64,000 nucleotides of DNA from Pseudarthrobacter phenanthrenivorans Sphe3. GTDB lineage: Bacteria; Actinomycetota; Actinomycetes; Actinomycetales; Micrococcaceae. The notes beneath the pieces are model-generated. The model saw nothing but the letters and a program-made list of their open reading frames with translations. It was not told where the DNA came from and ran no database searches. Positions within the stretch are counted from its first letter, which is position 1, and each line of letters begins with the position of its first letter. The stretch is from assembly GCF_000189535.1 (NCBI RefSeq), contig NC_015145.1, positions 2,356,001-2,420,000 of the forward strand, written 5' to 3'. Position numbers and translations under genes: made by a program. Of this stretch, positions 52,225 to 62,967 are shown piece by piece.

Positions 52225-55200
52225 CTAGAGCTCGGAGGCAGGGACCCCGACGCCCAGGATGATCGGCGCCTCTGCGGGCTTGCTGCTGCCTGCCTTGGCC
52301 GCCTCTGCCTGGCCCGGCTCAGGAGCCTTGGCCGCGTGGGAATGTCCGGACCCGGAGTGTCCCGGCGCCGCGGCCGGAACACCCTCGTGCTGCTGGACGG
52401 TGGTTTCATTGGCTGCACCCTGCGCGCGGCTGGCGCTCCGGTTGCGGCGGGCCCTGCGGGGACGGGACTGCTCCAGCGTGTGGTCCGAATAGTCCTTCAC
52501 CGCGGAAGCAGGAACCGGCCGCTCCTGGGCGGGCTGCTTCAGGACCGGCTGCTTCAGGACCGGCTGGTCCAGAACCGGCTGGCTGTGCACGGGCTGGCTG
52601 TGCACGGGCTCGTCCTGGGGTGCGGACGGTTCAGCAGTCGCCGCGGGAGCGGGCTCGCCCAGGTGGGCAAACGCCTCCGCAAGCCGGTCCAGTGTTAGCG
52701 CGGGCTTGGCCTGCGGCTCATCTGCATGCTCCACGAACGGCAGGACAACTTTCTCCCCGCCGAACGTCAGGACCGCAGCCGGCCGCGACGCATCGGCGTC
52801 GTGCTTCTCCGGCTCTGCCGGTACTGCAGGCTGGGCCTGCGGCTGGGGCTGCTGGGACTGGGACGGCGACTGGGGCGCCTGCCTTGCTGCCGCCACCTCA
52901 TCGTCGTGCAGGTGGGCAGCATGGGCAGCCGCGGCGATGTTGGCGAGGGCCAGCCTGGTGGCTTCCGCCTTGGCATGCCGCTCGGCGTCGGCCTGGTCAG
53001 GGTGGACTGTGTGCACGTGGACCGCGGCAGCGGGGGCCACGTCCGGCTGCTGCCCGCCGCGGCCACGGCGGCGCTTCCGGTCGGGGCGGACGCCCGGCTG
53101 GCTGCTGTCCTGGCGCTGGCCCTCCGTGCGGTGGCTCTCGGCGCGGGCATCCGGACGGTTGTCCGAGCGCTGCACATGGTGCTCGGCGGCAACGATGTTG
53201 GCGCGGCGGTGCTCCACGGGATCGTCGTGGGTGACCACGCCGCGGCCTGCGCAGGCCTCACACTGCTCGCCGAACACTTCAAGCAGGCCGGTGCCCATGC
53301 GCTTGCGCGTCATCTGCACCAGCCCCAGGGAGGTAACCTCGGCCACCTGGTGCTTGGTACGGTCGCGGCCCAGGCACTCCACCAGCCTGCGGAGCACCAG
53401 GTCGCGGTTGGATTCAAGCACCATGTCGATGAAGTCGATGACGATGATGCCGCCGATATCGCGCAGGCGCAGCTGGCGGACCACTTCCTCCGCGGCTTCA
53501 AGGTTGTTCTTGGTCACGGTCTCTTCGAGGTTGCCGCCGCTGCCGGTGAATTTTCCGGTATTGACGTCCACCACGGTCATGGCCTCCGTGCGGTCGATCA
53601 CCAGCGAGCCGCCGGAGGGCAGGAAGACCTTCCGCTCCAGGGCCTTGTGGATCTGCTCGTCGATCCGCCAGGCGCTGAAAATGTCCTGGTCCTTGGTCCA
53701 CTTCTCGAGCCGGCCCACCAGGTCCGGGGCAACGTAGGTGACGTAGGCCTCGATGGTGTCCCAGGCTTCCTCACCGGAGACGATCAGCTTGGAGAAGTCC
53801 TCGTTGAAGACGTCGCGGACCACCTTGATGGTGAGGTCCGGTTCCCCGTAGAGCAGCTCAGGGGCAAGGATCTTGGTGGACTGCGACTGGCTTTCGATGC
53901 CCTCCCACTGGGCCCGAAGCCGGTTGATGTCGTGCGTCAGCTCCTCTTCGGAGGCGCCTTCGGCAGCGGTGCGGACAATGACGCCTGCCTGCTCTGGAAG
54001 CCGGTCCTTGAGGATGCGCTTGAGGCGGTTGCGTTCGACGTCGGGCAGCTTGCGGGAGATGCCCGTCATGGAACCGCCGGGCACGTAGACAAGGTAACGG
54101 CCGGGCAGCGAGACCTGGCTGGTCAGGCGTGCACCCTTGTGCCCCACCGGGTCCTTGGTCACCTGGACCAGGACGGTGTCCCCGGACTTCAGCGCGTTTT
54201 CGATCCGGCGCTGCTTGCCCTCAAGGTTCACAGCGTCCCAGTTGACCTCACCGGCGTACAGCACGGCGTTGCGGCCGCGTCCGATGTCCACGAAAGCGGC
54301 TTCCATGGACGGCAGGACGTTCTGCACCTTCCCGAGGTAGACGTTGCCGATCAGGGAATCCTGCTGGGTCTTGGAGACGAAGTGCTCGGCCAGGACACCG
54401 TCTTCCAGGACAGCGATCTGGATTCTGTCGTCGCGCTGGCGCACGATCATCTGGCGGTCCACCGATTCGCGGCGCGCCAGGAACTCGGCCTCGGTGATGA
54501 CGGTGCGGCGCCGGCCGGTGTCCCGGGATTCACGGCGGCGCTGCTTCTTGGCCTCCAGGCGGGTGGAACCCTTGACGCTGGTGACGCGGTTGCTGACGGC
54601 GGGCTCGCTGACCGCGCGGGGCGCGCGGACGCGCGTCACCGTGTTGGGCGGGTCGTCGTCTCCCCCGCCCGACAGTTCGAGGTCCTGGTCGCCCCGGCGG
54701 CGGCGGCGGCGACGGCGGGACGTCACGCCCTCTTCCAGCTGGCCTGCTGACTCCTCATCGGCGTCCTCGGCGGCATCGGCGTCGGCAGCGTCGTCGGTGT
54801 CAAGATCCGTGTCAGCGTCACGCTCGGCCCGGCTGCGTCCGCGGCGGCCCCGGCCGCGGCGCCTGCGGCGGCTACCGGCGTCGTCCGAATCCTCCTCCGA
54901 CCCGCCCTCTTCAGGTTCTTCGGCAGGCGCCGGCGCGGGCCGCACCACTGTGCTGAGATCGGGAGCCTGGAACAGCACGGACGTAGGTGAACCGGGTTCC
55001 ATGAACAGGGAACCAAAGGGGCTGGCAGGGGCGGCAGGCTGGGCAGGTTCCGCGCCGGCTGCTGCCGGTCCTGTTGCTGCTGTCCGTGCGGCCTCTGCTG
55101 GGGCCGCTGCGCCTGAGCCGGCGGACGGCTGCGCTGCTTCTCCCTGATCGGCTGCTTCCGGCTGCTGTGCGGTCTCGTTCTGGTCGTCTTCAGCTGCCTG

Positions 55201-55818
55201 CTCCGCTGCCTCTGCCTGCTGTGCAGCGCCAGGCTCTTCAACAGCCGGTCCCGCGGGTCCAGCCGCGTTGGACACCTGGGCAACCTCCCCGGCGGGATGG
55301 GCCGCTGCGGAAAGTTCCGTTTCGGATGCAGCCGCTTCGGGTGCCGCTGCTTCCGGCACGGCCTCGGGAGCTGCCGGTGCCGCTGCCTCTGCCGCAGGGG
55401 CAGAGGTCTTGCGGGTGGCGACGCGGCGTCGTCGGACAGGCTTTTCTTCCGCCGCGGCGACGGCCGGCCCGGAGGCAACCGGCCCGGCGGCACCCTGTGC
55501 ACCGTCGGCGTCGACGGCAGCGGAGGCGCCCTCCTCGGCGGCGAAGGCCGGAAGCGGCTCCGCCGGCTCTGCCGTCTTCCGTGAACGGGTGCGGCGCGCG
55601 GGTGTTTTGGCCTCGTTGCCTTCAGTATCGGCGCCTGCGGCAGGCGGGGTGGTGGCGGCGTCCTGCCCCGCGCCGTAAACCTCGGCTTCGGGGATCAGTG
55701 CAGCGTCGGCTTTCGGAGCGGCTTTCCGCCGGGTCCTCGTGGCCTTCTTCGGCGGCGTGGCCCCTGCCCCCGTGTCCGCTGCTTCATCGTTAACGGCTAA
55801 AACTTGTTCATTATCCAT
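52225..55818 (-). CDS. rne: Ribonuclease E/G
   Basis: 1197 residues from ATG 55818 (MDNEQVLAVNDEAADTG). Residues 1-470 are a low-complexity Ala/Glu/Pro region with Arg-rich patches (RRRRRGRGRRGRSRAERD). The catalytic core follows: S1 domain GNVYLGKVQNVLPSMEAAFVDIGRGRNAVLYAGEV, RNase H/DNase-like part with DVNTGKFTGSGG and IIVIDFIDMVLESNRDLVL, and a CxxC Zn-link (EQCEACAGRG). A second disordered tail of ~270 residues carries motif-poor Gln/Pro/His stretches. Core endonuclease of mRNA decay and rRNA maturation. Actinobacterial layout with the N-terminal extension. Confidence 0.95.
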   Translation of the reverse strand: MDNEQVLAVNDEAADTGAGATPPKKATRTRRKAAPKADAALIPEAEVYGAGQDAATTPPAAGADTEGNEAKTPARRTRSRKTAEPAEPLPAFAAEEGASAAVDADGAQGAAGPVASGPAVAAAEEKPVRRRRVATRKTSAPAAEAAAPAAPEAVPEAAAPEAAASETELSAAAHPAGEVAQVSNAAGPAGPAVEEPGAAQQAEAAEQAAEDDQNETAQQPEAADQGEAAQPSAGSGAAAPAEAARTAATGPAAAGAEPAQPAAPASPFGSLFMEPGSPTSVLFQAPDLSTVVRPAPAPAEEPEEGGSEEDSDDAGSRRRRRGRGRRGRSRAERDADTDLDTDDAADADAAEDADEESAGQLEEGVTSRRRRRRRRGDQDLELSGGGDDDPPNTVTRVRAPRAVSEPAVSNRVTSVKGSTRLEAKKQRRRESRDTGRRRTVITEAEFLARRESVDRQMIVRQRDDRIQIAVLEDGVLAEHFVSKTQQDSLIGNVYLGKVQNVLPSMEAAFVDIGRGRNAVLYAGEVNWDAVNLEGKQRRIENALKSGDTVLVQVTKDPVGHKGARLTSQVSLPGRYLVYVPGGSMTGISRKLPDVERNRLKRILKDRLPEQAGVIVRTAAEGASEEELTHDINRLRAQWEGIESQSQSTKILAPELLYGEPDLTIKVVRDVFNEDFSKLIVSGEEAWDTIEAYVTYVAPDLVGRLEKWTKDQDIFSAWRIDEQIHKALERKVFLPSGGSLVIDRTEAMTVVDVNTGKFTGSGGNLEETVTKNNLEAAEEVVRQLRLRDIGGIIVIDFIDMVLESNRDLVLRRLVECLGRDRTKHQVAEVTSLGLVQMTRKRMGTGLLEVFGEQCEACAGRGVVTHDDPVEHRRANIVAAEHHVQRSDNRPDARAESHRTEGQRQDSSQPGVRPDRKRRRGRGGQQPDVAPAAAVHVHTVHPDQADAERHAKAEATRLALANIAAAAHAAHLHDDEVAAARQAPQSPSQSQQPQPQAQPAVPAEPEKHDADASRPAAVLTFGGEKVVLPFVEHADEPQAKPALTLDRLAEAFAHLGEPAPAATAEPSAPQDEPVHSQPVHSQPVLDQPVLKQPVLKQPAQERPVPASAVKDYSDHTLEQSRPRRARRNRSASRAQGAANETTVQQHEGVPAAAPGHSGSGHSHAAKAPEPGQAEAAKAGSSKPAEAPIILGVGVPASEL

Positions 55819-56237
55819 GTGTGGCAACACTCCTGCCCCTGACGTACCGCCACATCCGGCACCCATTGGGGCACATATTGTCAAAACCCGCAGGCGTTGA
55901 CAGAAGTCAAGTGGATACCCCCAGGTTCGCACCGGCAGTGGGGTGCGGCAGCCCGTGGGGGCCGGCAGGATGTCCTAAAACCCGTTGTTCCAAGTGCCAC
56001 AACCAGGTGCCGCCCAATGGAGTTGCGGGAGTTGGAATTGAAGAATCCCAAGCCTGCGCTGCTCATCACTGGCGGTCTTGCGAACAAGCCACCGGACTGC
56101 AATCCGAATGTGGGTCGGGTTCCAGCCACGTTCATTCTCTCATACCGCGGCTATTTCCCGGCGGAGGCCCATGCACTTCTTCCCTTGGCTGGAACGTCTT
56201 TCCAGCCGCCGGCGTTACAATCGGGCAAGAGCACCCG
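55819..56237. other. Divergent intergenic region of rne and the VKOR gene
   Basis: 419 bases without a convincing gene. It should hold the promoters of both flanking genes, which are transcribed apart. No strong dyad or riboswitch was recognised. Long actinobacterial rne leaders are common and can bind RNase E for autoregulation, so the rne-proximal part may be an untranslated leader. Confidence 0.45.
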
Positions 56238-56930
56238 ATGAAAAAGGACGCCTTGCCAATGCCCAGCATTTCCCCCGTCAGCGGCACCCACGCGCCGGAA
56301 CGGACTGTAAATCCGGACAGCAGTACGTCCGGAGGCCGCCCACCCATGACCCGGAACCGGCCCCTGGGCTGGCTCATGGTCATCACCGGAGTGGTGGGCT
56401 GGCTCGCCTCCGGAGCGCTGGTCCTGGAGAAATTGGAGGTCCTCAAGGATCCAAACCACACTACGGTCTGCGACGTTAACCCGTGGATCTCCTGCGGGCA
56501 GGTGATGCAGACGTGGCAAAGCTCGCTGTTCGGCTTCCCAAATATGTTTATCGGCATCGTAGCGTTCGCCATCACCATCACCGTAGGCATGTCGCTGCTC
56601 GCCGGAGCCACCTTTGCCCGCTGGTACTGGCTGGGCCTGCAGGCCGGCGTCACGCTGGGCTTCGCGTTCGTGGTCTGGCTCTGGTCCCAGGCCCTCTACG
56701 TGATCCACATCCTGTGCCCGTTCTGCATGGTCGTGTGGGCCGCCATGATTCCGCTGTTCGTGTGGGTGACCATCCGCAATATTTCCGCCGGGGTCATTCC
56801 CGTACCCTCCACCGCAGCACGCGTCCTTGGCGACTCGGGCTGGATCATCACCGCCCTGCTGTATGTGGCGGTCATCGCCACCATCTTCTTCGCGTTCATC
56901 CAGGTCTTCGCCGGGACTTCGGGATTCTAG
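56238..56930 (+). CDS. Vitamin K epoxide reductase (VKOR) family protein
   Basis: 230 residues from ATG 56238; ATG 56259 and ATG 56346 are alternatives. Four to five transmembrane helices (WLMVITGVVGWLASGALVLEKL, FPNMFIGIVAFAITITVGMSLL, YWLGLQAGVTLGFAFVVWLWSQ, ILCPFCMVVWAAMIPLFVWV, GWIITALLYVAVIATIFFAFI). The cysteine pairs are CDVNPWISC and the active-site CPFC. Bacterial VKOR reoxidises DsbA-like proteins using quinone and so drives disulfide formation outside the membrane. No fused thioredoxin domain. Confidence 0.88.
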   Translation: MKKDALPMPSISPVSGTHAPERTVNPDSSTSGGRPPMTRNRPLGWLMVITGVVGWLASGALVLEKLEVLKDPNHTTVCDVNPWISCGQVMQTWQSSLFGFPNMFIGIVAFAITITVGMSLLAGATFARWYWLGLQAGVTLGFAFVVWLWSQALYVIHILCPFCMVVWAAMIPLFVWVTIRNISAGVIPVPSTAARVLGDSGWIITALLYVAVIATIFFAFIQVFAGTSGF

Positions 56931-56949
56931 CTGCACACGCACCCGCGGA

Positions 56950-56996
56950 TGACAGATAAGGCCGATGTTCACGAAGAACATCGGCCTTATCTGTCA
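56950..56996. terminator. Bidirectional terminator between VKOR and ndk
   Basis: 21-bp perfect stem: arms 56950-56970 and 56976-56996 around the loop ACGAA; inner part GGCCGATGTTC / GAACATCGGCC. It sits between the convergent VKOR and ndk genes, 19 bases after the VKOR stop and 11 before the ndk stop, so it can end both transcripts. Confidence 0.9.
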
Positions 56997-57007
56997 GCTC
57001 GGGAAGG

Positions 57008-57430
57008 TCAGGATTCCTGGAACCAGATCTTGATCTCACGCTCGGCAGAATCGGTGGAATCGGAGCCGTGGACCAGGTTCTGCTGCACCTTCAGGCCCCA
57101 GTCGCGGCCGAAGTCGCCGCGGATGGTTCCGGGTGCTGCCGTGGTGGGGTCGGTGGTCCCGGCCAGTGAGCGGAAGCCTTCGATGACGCGGTGGCCCTCA
57201 AAGATGGCCGCAACAACCGGGCCGCTGAGCATGAATTCCACCAGCGGCTCGTAGAACGGCTTGCCAACGTGTTCCTCGTAGTGCTGCTCCAGGAGTTCAC
57301 GCGAGGCGTCAACCTTCTTCAGGTCGGCCAGGATGTAGCCCTTGGCTTCGACCCGGGCCAGGATGGCGCCGGTGAGGTTACGGGCGACGCCGTCGGGCTT
57401 GATCAGGACGAGGGTGCGCTCAGTGGTCAC
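57008..57430 (-). CDS. ndk: Nucleoside diphosphate kinase
   Basis: 140 residues: TERTLVLIKPDGVARNLTGAILARVEAKGY, HYEEHVGKPFYEPLVEFMLSGPVVAAIFEG and the active-site His in QNLVHGSDSTDSAEREI. It transfers gamma-phosphate from ATP to other nucleoside diphosphates through the phospho-His. Transcribed leftward, 67 bases after the DUF4233 gene, with a strong shared terminator downstream. Confidence 0.96.
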   Translation of the reverse strand: MTTERTLVLIKPDGVARNLTGAILARVEAKGYILADLKKVDASRELLEQHYEEHVGKPFYEPLVEFMLSGPVVAAIFEGHRVIEGFRSLAGTTDPTTAAPGTIRGDFGRDWGLKVQQNLVHGSDSTDSAEREIKIWFQES

Positions 57431-57497
57431 AACTGCTCCAATGCGTTGGGATGGGTTTCGGGGTCAAGTCTACGTGGCCGGAGCAGCCGGCCTTAGG

Positions 57498-57965
57498 TCA
57501 GGGGGCCTGCGGCTGCTGGCCCGGCCCGGCGGCCTGGTCCGGATGCGCTGCCTCCCACTTGGCCTGCTCACGGGCACGGTCCGCGGCTTCCCTGTCCAGC
57601 CGGATTCCAGTGCGGATGCCGTACCACCAGGCTGCCGCGAACAGGGCGCCCACCAGGAACATGGCAGGTTCAAAGATTCCGGTGAGGATCAGGACCAGCT
57701 GCAGGATCCAGCCCAAGCCGATGCCCCAGGCCTTCGTCAGGAAAGCGCACGCGACGATCATCACCACGCTCAGGGCGATTCCGACGCCCAGGATCAGCTC
57801 CGGCGCGAATTCCCCCCGGCGCAGCCCGAACACCGCCAGGGTGGCAAAGAACATCACGAAGGCTTCCAGCAGAAGCACGGTGGAGGCAAACAGCACCTTG
57901 GTGGACCGGCGCTTCTTCGGCATTCCGGGCCGCCATTCACGCTGGGCCTTGGTCAGCCTGGCCAT
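57498..57965 (-). CDS. DUF4233 membrane protein
   Basis: 155 residues with four hydrophobic helices (VLFASTVLLLEAFVMFFATLAVFGL, LILGVGIALSVVMIVACAF, WGIGLGWILQLVLILTGIF, AMFLVGALFAAAWWYGIRTG) and a charged tail. DUF4233 genes lie between folC and ndk in most actinobacteria. Function unknown. Three bases separate it from the folC stop, so it is co-transcribed. Confidence 0.88.
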   Translation of the reverse strand: MARLTKAQREWRPGMPKKRRSTKVLFASTVLLLEAFVMFFATLAVFGLRRGEFAPELILGVGIALSVVMIVACAFLTKAWGIGLGWILQLVLILTGIFEPAMFLVGALFAAAWWYGIRTGIRLDREAADRAREQAKWEAAHPDQAAGPGQQPQAP

Positions 57966-57968
57966 ACC

Positions 57969-59327
57969 CTACGCCTCCGTCTTCCCGAGCAGGATCCGGG
58001 CCTCGGCCACCAGCGTGATGGATCCGGTCACCAGGACTCCGCCGGAGAGGTCGTCATTGGCTTCGGCGCGCTCCACCGCCCATTCCAGGGCGTCGTCGAG
58101 CTTCTCCGCAATGTGCACGTTGTCCTCGCCGAAGCCGAGCTCAACCGCGAGTTCGGCAAGTTCGGCTGCCGGCACTGCACGCGGGGAGTTGGACTGCGTG
58201 AAGCAGAATTCCTCTGCCAGCCCGCCGAGGGATTCCTTGAGCTGGCGGAGGATGTCCTCCGCGTCTTTTTCCTTGAGCACCCCTACCACCGGGACAAGCC
58301 GGGTGAAGGTGAAGGCTTCCTGGAGGGCGGCGGCGGAGGCCTTGATGCCGTCGGGGTTGTGCGCGGCGTCAACAATGATGGTCGGCGCGGTCCGCACCAC
58401 CTCCAGCCGGCCCGGCGACGTCACGCCGGCGAAGCCCTCCTGCAGGACCTCGAAGTCGAGTTCCTTTTCGCCGCCGAAGAAGGCTTCGAGGGCTGCCACG
58501 GCGACTGCGGCATTCTGGGCCTGGTGGGCGCCGTGCAGCGGCACCAGCAGCTCCGGGTAGCGGCCGGCGATCCCCTGGATGGTGACCATCTGGCCGCCCA
58601 CCGCTACGGTCCGGGACTCGACGCCAAATTCCACACCCTCAAACCGGAACGGGACGCCCACGTCCTTGGCTTTCTCGAGCAGGACCTGGGCGGCGTCCAG
58701 CGGCTGGGCAGCACTGATGAGGTAACCGCCGGGCTTGATGATGCCGGCTTTCTCGTGGGCGATGTCTTCCGTGGTGTCGCCCAGGAGGTCCGTGTGGTCC
58801 AGGGAAATGGGCGTGATGACGGAGACCTGGCCGTCCCCCACGTTGGTGGCGTCGGTGATCCCGCCCAGGCCCACTTCGATGACGGCCACGTTCACCGGCT
58901 GGTCAGCGAAGATGGCGAAGCCGAGGATGGTGAGGCACTCGAAGTACGTGAGCCGGGGCTGTCCCTCGGCCTCCAACTCGGAGTCCACAATCTGCAGGTA
59001 GGGCCTGATTTCGTCCCAGATGCGGACGAAGGTCTCGTCGGAAACCGGGTGGCCGTCGATGCTGATCCGTTCGGTGACCTTGGTCAGGTGGGGGCTGGTG
59101 TAGCGGCCCGTGCTCAGTCCATGCGCGCGCAGGACTGATTCGATCATCCGCGCCGTGGAGGTCTTGCCGTTGGTTCCGGTCACGTGGATGATCGGGAACG
59201 CCTTGTTGGGCTCCCCCAGCACGTCCATGGCCCGGAACAGCGGGGCCAGCCGGGGTTCCATCTTGTTTTCCGGTGCCCGGCCCAGCAGTTCTGCGTAGAC
59301 ACTCTCTACCGAGAAATAATCGCTCAT
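57969..59327 (-). CDS. folC: Folylpolyglutamate/dihydrofolate synthase FolC
   Basis: 452 residues. ATP-binding P-loop [35 protein letters not shown], omega-loop region [31 protein letters not shown], and the C-terminal Mur-ligase-like domain with [21 protein letters not shown] and [12 protein letters not shown]. It adds glutamates to folates (and dihydropteroate). The ATGA overlap with ileS upstream shows coupled translation. Confidence 0.95.
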   Translation of the reverse strand: MSDYFSVESVYAELLGRAPENKMEPRLAPLFRAMDVLGEPNKAFPIIHVTGTNGKTSTARMIESVLRAHGLSTGRYTSPHLTKVTERISIDGHPVSDETFVRIWDEIRPYLQIVDSELEAEGQPRLTYFECLTILGFAIFADQPVNVAVIEVGLGGITDATNVGDGQVSVITPISLDHTDLLGDTTEDIAHEKAGIIKPGGYLISAAQPLDAAQVLLEKAKDVGVPFRFEGVEFGVESRTVAVGGQMVTIQGIAGRYPELLVPLHGAHQAQNAAVAVAALEAFFGGEKELDFEVLQEGFAGVTSPGRLEVVRTAPTIIVDAAHNPDGIKASAAALQEAFTFTRLVPVVGVLKEKDAEDILRQLKESLGGLAEEFCFTQSNSPRAVPAAELAELAVELGFGEDNVHIAEKLDDALEWAVERAEANDDLSGGVLVTGSITLVAEARILLGKTEA

Positions 59328-62300
59328 GCTCCGGCCTCCACTTTTTCCACGACGACGGCGGGCTCGTCCAGGTGCCCGGGTTCCGCCAGGAGGTCCACGG
59401 TCAGGGTCTCGCCCTTGACCAGGCCGGCGTTTGCCAGCAGGGCGTCGACGACGTTCTGCCGGGCGGTCACGGAGGTCCGTATCCGGTCGCTGACGTTGAG
59501 TCCGGCGTCCTTGCGTGCCTGCTGGATGGCGCGGACCATGTCCCTCGCCAGGCCTTCCGCTTCCAGTTCGGGCGTGACCTCGGTGTCCAGGACCACGAAG
59601 CCGCCGCCGGGCAGGACTGCCACTGCCTTGGTGGAGGCGGCACCGCCGTCGGACTCCGCAACGACGGTTTCCAGGGTGTACTCCTGCGGTTCCAGCTGGA
59701 GCCCGCCTGCGGTGACCACACCGTCGTCGTCCACGGACCAGTCACCGGACTTGGAGCCTTTGATGGCCAGCTGGACGTTCTTGCCGAGCCGCGGGCCGGC
59801 GGCCCGGGCGTTGACCACCAGTTTCTGCTGGATCCCGAACTCCTCAGGCGATGCCGTCGCAGCATCCAGCAGGCGGACGGAGCGGAGGTTGAGTTCGTCC
59901 GCGACGACGCCGGCAAAACCTTCCAGCGCGTCGGCACCCGGTGCCACCACGGTCAGCTCGTGGAGCGGAAGTCGGACACGGAGGTTCGCAGCCTTGCGGA
60001 GCGAGGAACCCGTGGAGCAGATCTGCTGGACCTTGTCCATGGCCTGGACCAAGTCCGGATTGGCCGGGAACAGTGCCGCATCCGGCCAGTCGGCCAGGTG
60101 CACGGAGCGTCCGCCGGTGAGGCCCCGCCAGATCTCCTCGGACACCAGCGGCAGCAGGGAGGCGGCCGCACGGGCCACCGTTTCCAGCGCCGTGAAGAGC
60201 GCGTCGAAGGCGTCCTGGTCCTCGTCGAAGAACCGCTGACGGCTGCGGCGCACGTACCAGTTGGTGAGCATGTCCAGGTAGCTGCGCAGGGCGTCGCAGG
60301 CGCCCGAGATGTCGTACTCGTCCAGGCGTTCGGTCATGGTGCTGACAAGTTCGCCGGTGTTCGCCAGCAGGTACTGGTCCAGCGTGTCTGCATAGCCGTC
60401 ATAGCGGAGCCGCGCGTCGTACCCGGCCCCGCCGTTGGCAGCGTTCGTGTAGAGCGTGAAGAAGCTGTACACGTTCCACAGCGGCAGGATCACCTGGCGG
60501 ACGCCGTCGCGGATGCCCTGCTCGGTGACCACCAGGTTGCCGCCGCGAAGGATGGGGCTGGACATGAGGAACCAGCGCATGGCGTCGGAGCCGTCGCGGT
60601 CCAGGACCTCGGACACGTCCGGGTAATTCCGCAGGCTCTTGGACATCTTCTGCCCGTCGGACCCCAGCACGATGCCGTGGCTGATGACGTTCCGGAACGC
60701 CGGCCGGTCGAAGAGCGCCGTGGAAAGGATGTGCAGCATGTAGAACCAGCCGCGGGTCTGGCCGATGTACTCCACGATGAAGTCAGCCGGGTTGTGGGTA
60801 TCGAACCAGGCTTCATTTTCGAACGGGTAGTGCACCTGGCCGTACGGCATGGAGCCGGAATCGAACCAGACGTCCAGCACGTCCTCCACGCGGCGCATCA
60901 CGGACTGGCCCTCTTCCGGTGTGCGGGGATCGTCCGGGTTGGGCCTGGTGAGCTCGTCGATGAACGGCCGGTGGAGGTCCACCTGGCCGTCCTTGTTCAG
61001 CGGCAGCCGGCCGAAGTCCGCCTCGATCTCGGCGAGGGAGCCGTAGACGTCGGTGCGGGGGTATTCGGGGTCGCTGGACTGCCACACCGGGATGGGGCTG
61101 CCCCAGTAGCGGTTGCGGCTGATGGACCAGTCGCGCGCGTTTTCCAGCCATTTGCCGAACTGGCCGTCCTTGACGTTCCCGGGGATCCAGTTGATCTCCT
61201 GGTTCAGTTCGGACATCCGGTCCTTGAACTTGGTGACCTCCACGTACCAGGAAGACACGGCGCGGTAGATCAGCGGGTTGCGGCAGCGCCAGCAGTGCGG
61301 GTAGCTGTGCTCGTAGCTGGCCTGGCGGACCAGGCGGCCCTGGGCGCGGAGCACCTGCGTGATGGGCTTGTTGGCCTCGAACACCTGCAGGCCCACGATG
61401 TCATGCAGGTCGCCGTGCTTGAACAGGGGCAGGAACTTTGCGCCCTCGTCAACGGAAAGGATGACGGGGATGCCGGCTTCCTCGCAGACCTTCTGGTCAT
61501 CCTCGCCGTAGGCCGGGGCCTGGTGGACGATGCCGGTGCCGTCGGTGGTGGTGACGTAGTCGGCCACCAGGAAGCGCCAGGCGTTCTCCATGCCGTACTT
61601 TTCGTTGTCGGCAAAGTCGTGCCACAGCGGCTCGTAGGCAAGCCCCTCCAGCTCGGCACCGGTGTGCGTGGACACCACGGCTGCCTGGGCGGCTTCGAAG
61701 TCGTCGTAGCCCAGGTCCTTGGCGTAGTTGCCCACCAGGTCGGCGGCCAGCAGGAAGCTTCCCGTCACGGGTGCCTCCCCGGACGCAGCCTTGATCCCGT
61801 TCGGGCCCGCGGGAAGCACGGCGTAGGTGATGGAAGGCCCGACGGCGAGCGCAGCGTTTGTGGGGAGGGTCCAGGGCGTGGTGGTCCAGGCGAGGGCCTG
61901 GACGCCGGCGAGCTGCTTCGACAGGTCCGACTCCCCCGCCGTGATGGGGAAGGTGACCGTGACGGTCTGGTCCTGCCGGTTTTTGTAGACGTCGTCGTCC
62001 ATCCGAAGTTCGTGGTTGGACAGCGGCGTCTCGTCCTTCCAGCAGTACGGAAGCACGCGGTAGCCGTTGTAGGTCAGGCCCTTCTCGTGCAGCTGCTTGA
62101 AGGCCCAGAGGACCGACTCCATGTACTCGACATTGAGCGTCTTGTAGTCGTTGTCGAAGTCCACCCAGCGTGCCTGCCGCGTGACGTAGTTCCGCCATTC
62201 GTCGGCGTACTTCATCACGGAGGCGCGGCAGGCGTCGTTGAACTTGTCGATGCCCATGGCTTCGATCTGGGTCTTGTCCGTCATGCCCAGCTGCTTCATC

Positions 62301-62653
62301 GCCTCCAGTTCGGCGGGCAGGCCGTGCGTGTCCCAGCCGAAGCGCCGCTCCACGCGCTTGCCGCGCTGGGTCTGGTAGCGGCCCACCAGGTCCTTGGCGT
62401 AGCCGGTGAGCAGGTGGCCGTAGTGCGGAAGCCCGTTTGCGAAGGGCGGGCCGTCGTAGAACACGAACTCGTTGCTGCCCGGCTCGCCGCCGGGCTTGTC
62501 CGCGCTGCGCTGGTCGATGCTGGCCTGGAAGGTGCCGTCCTGGTCCCAGTACTTCAGGATGCGCTCTTCGATCTCCGGAAACTTCACGGAGGCGGAAACA
62601 CCTGCAGTACCGCTGGCAGAGGTGGAGGCTGAGGCTTTGGGGTAATACGTCAT
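59324..62653 (-). CDS. ileS: Isoleucyl-tRNA synthetase, long type-2-like form
   Basis: 1109 residues. HIGH motif in the form [20 protein letters not shown] and KMSKS in [15 protein letters not shown]. The editing domain has [17 protein letters not shown] and [15 protein letters not shown], and the anticodon-binding part contains [24 protein letters not shown] and the extended C-terminus are features of the eukaryote-like IleS2 class, which is naturally less sensitive to mupirocin. Start ATG 62653 follows a T-box leader. First gene of ileS-folC-DUF4233. Confidence 0.95.
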   Translation of the reverse strand: MTYYPKASASTSASGTAGVSASVKFPEIEERILKYWDQDGTFQASIDQRSADKPGGEPGSNEFVFYDGPPFANGLPHYGHLLTGYAKDLVGRYQTQRGKRVERRFGWDTHGLPAELEAMKQLGMTDKTQIEAMGIDKFNDACRASVMKYADEWRNYVTRQARWVDFDNDYKTLNVEYMESVLWAFKQLHEKGLTYNGYRVLPYCWKDETPLSNHELRMDDDVYKNRQDQTVTVTFPITAGESDLSKQLAGVQALAWTTTPWTLPTNAALAVGPSITYAVLPAGPNGIKAASGEAPVTGSFLLAADLVGNYAKDLGYDDFEAAQAAVVSTHTGAELEGLAYEPLWHDFADNEKYGMENAWRFLVADYVTTTDGTGIVHQAPAYGEDDQKVCEEAGIPVILSVDEGAKFLPLFKHGDLHDIVGLQVFEANKPITQVLRAQGRLVRQASYEHSYPHCWRCRNPLIYRAVSSWYVEVTKFKDRMSELNQEINWIPGNVKDGQFGKWLENARDWSISRNRYWGSPIPVWQSSDPEYPRTDVYGSLAEIEADFGRLPLNKDGQVDLHRPFIDELTRPNPDDPRTPEEGQSVMRRVEDVLDVWFDSGSMPYGQVHYPFENEAWFDTHNPADFIVEYIGQTRGWFYMLHILSTALFDRPAFRNVISHGIVLGSDGQKMSKSLRNYPDVSEVLDRDGSDAMRWFLMSSPILRGGNLVVTEQGIRDGVRQVILPLWNVYSFFTLYTNAANGGAGYDARLRYDGYADTLDQYLLANTGELVSTMTERLDEYDISGACDALRSYLDMLTNWYVRRSRQRFFDEDQDAFDALFTALETVARAAASLLPLVSEEIWRGLTGGRSVHLADWPDAALFPANPDLVQAMDKVQQICSTGSSLRKAANLRVRLPLHELTVVAPGADALEGFAGVVADELNLRSVRLLDAATASPEEFGIQQKLVVNARAAGPRLGKNVQLAIKGSKSGDWSVDDDGVVTAGGLQLEPQEYTLETVVAESDGGAASTKAVAVLPGGGFVVLDTEVTPELEAEGLARDMVRAIQQARKDAGLNVSDRIRTSVTARQNVVDALLANAGLVKGETLTVDLLAEPGHLDEPAVVVEKVEAGA

Positions 62654-62671
62654 GTCGACATCCTGGGTTGA

Positions 62672-62925
62672 GCGTGGCGAACTGGCGGCTCGCGCCGTTT
62701 GTTCCGTTCAGGATGCGAGGACGGGTTGCTGTGTTGTCCGCCGGACTCCACGCTCACCGCGGTACCACCTCACTTACCGTCGCTGTGCGTTCCCGGGGGA
62801 ACGGCGCCGCGGCGGCCACTCGTTACTGCTGTGACGGGCTTACCCGTCCGGTTCTACTGGCGCGATGCCCCTGCAGGGCGGTCCGCGTGTTCTTCCGGAA
62901 GCTCACCGGTGATTGCCGGGTCGTA
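62672..62925 (-). promoter_or_regulatory. T-box leader of ileS
   Basis: The T-box sequence GAGGTGGTACCGCGGTGA (reverse complement of about 62754-62771) is the tRNA-acceptor-binding bulge. Upstream (plus-strand 62911-62913) an ATC isoleucine codon lies between short CCGG stems, GGCAATCACCGG, a plausible specifier. No poly-U terminator follows. Downstream pairing reaches towards the start codon, consistent with the translational-type T-boxes of actinobacterial ileS. Confidence 0.85.
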
Positions 62926-62967
62926 GCCGACTTCGAGTCTACTATTTCCGTGGCCCGGCCACCAATA

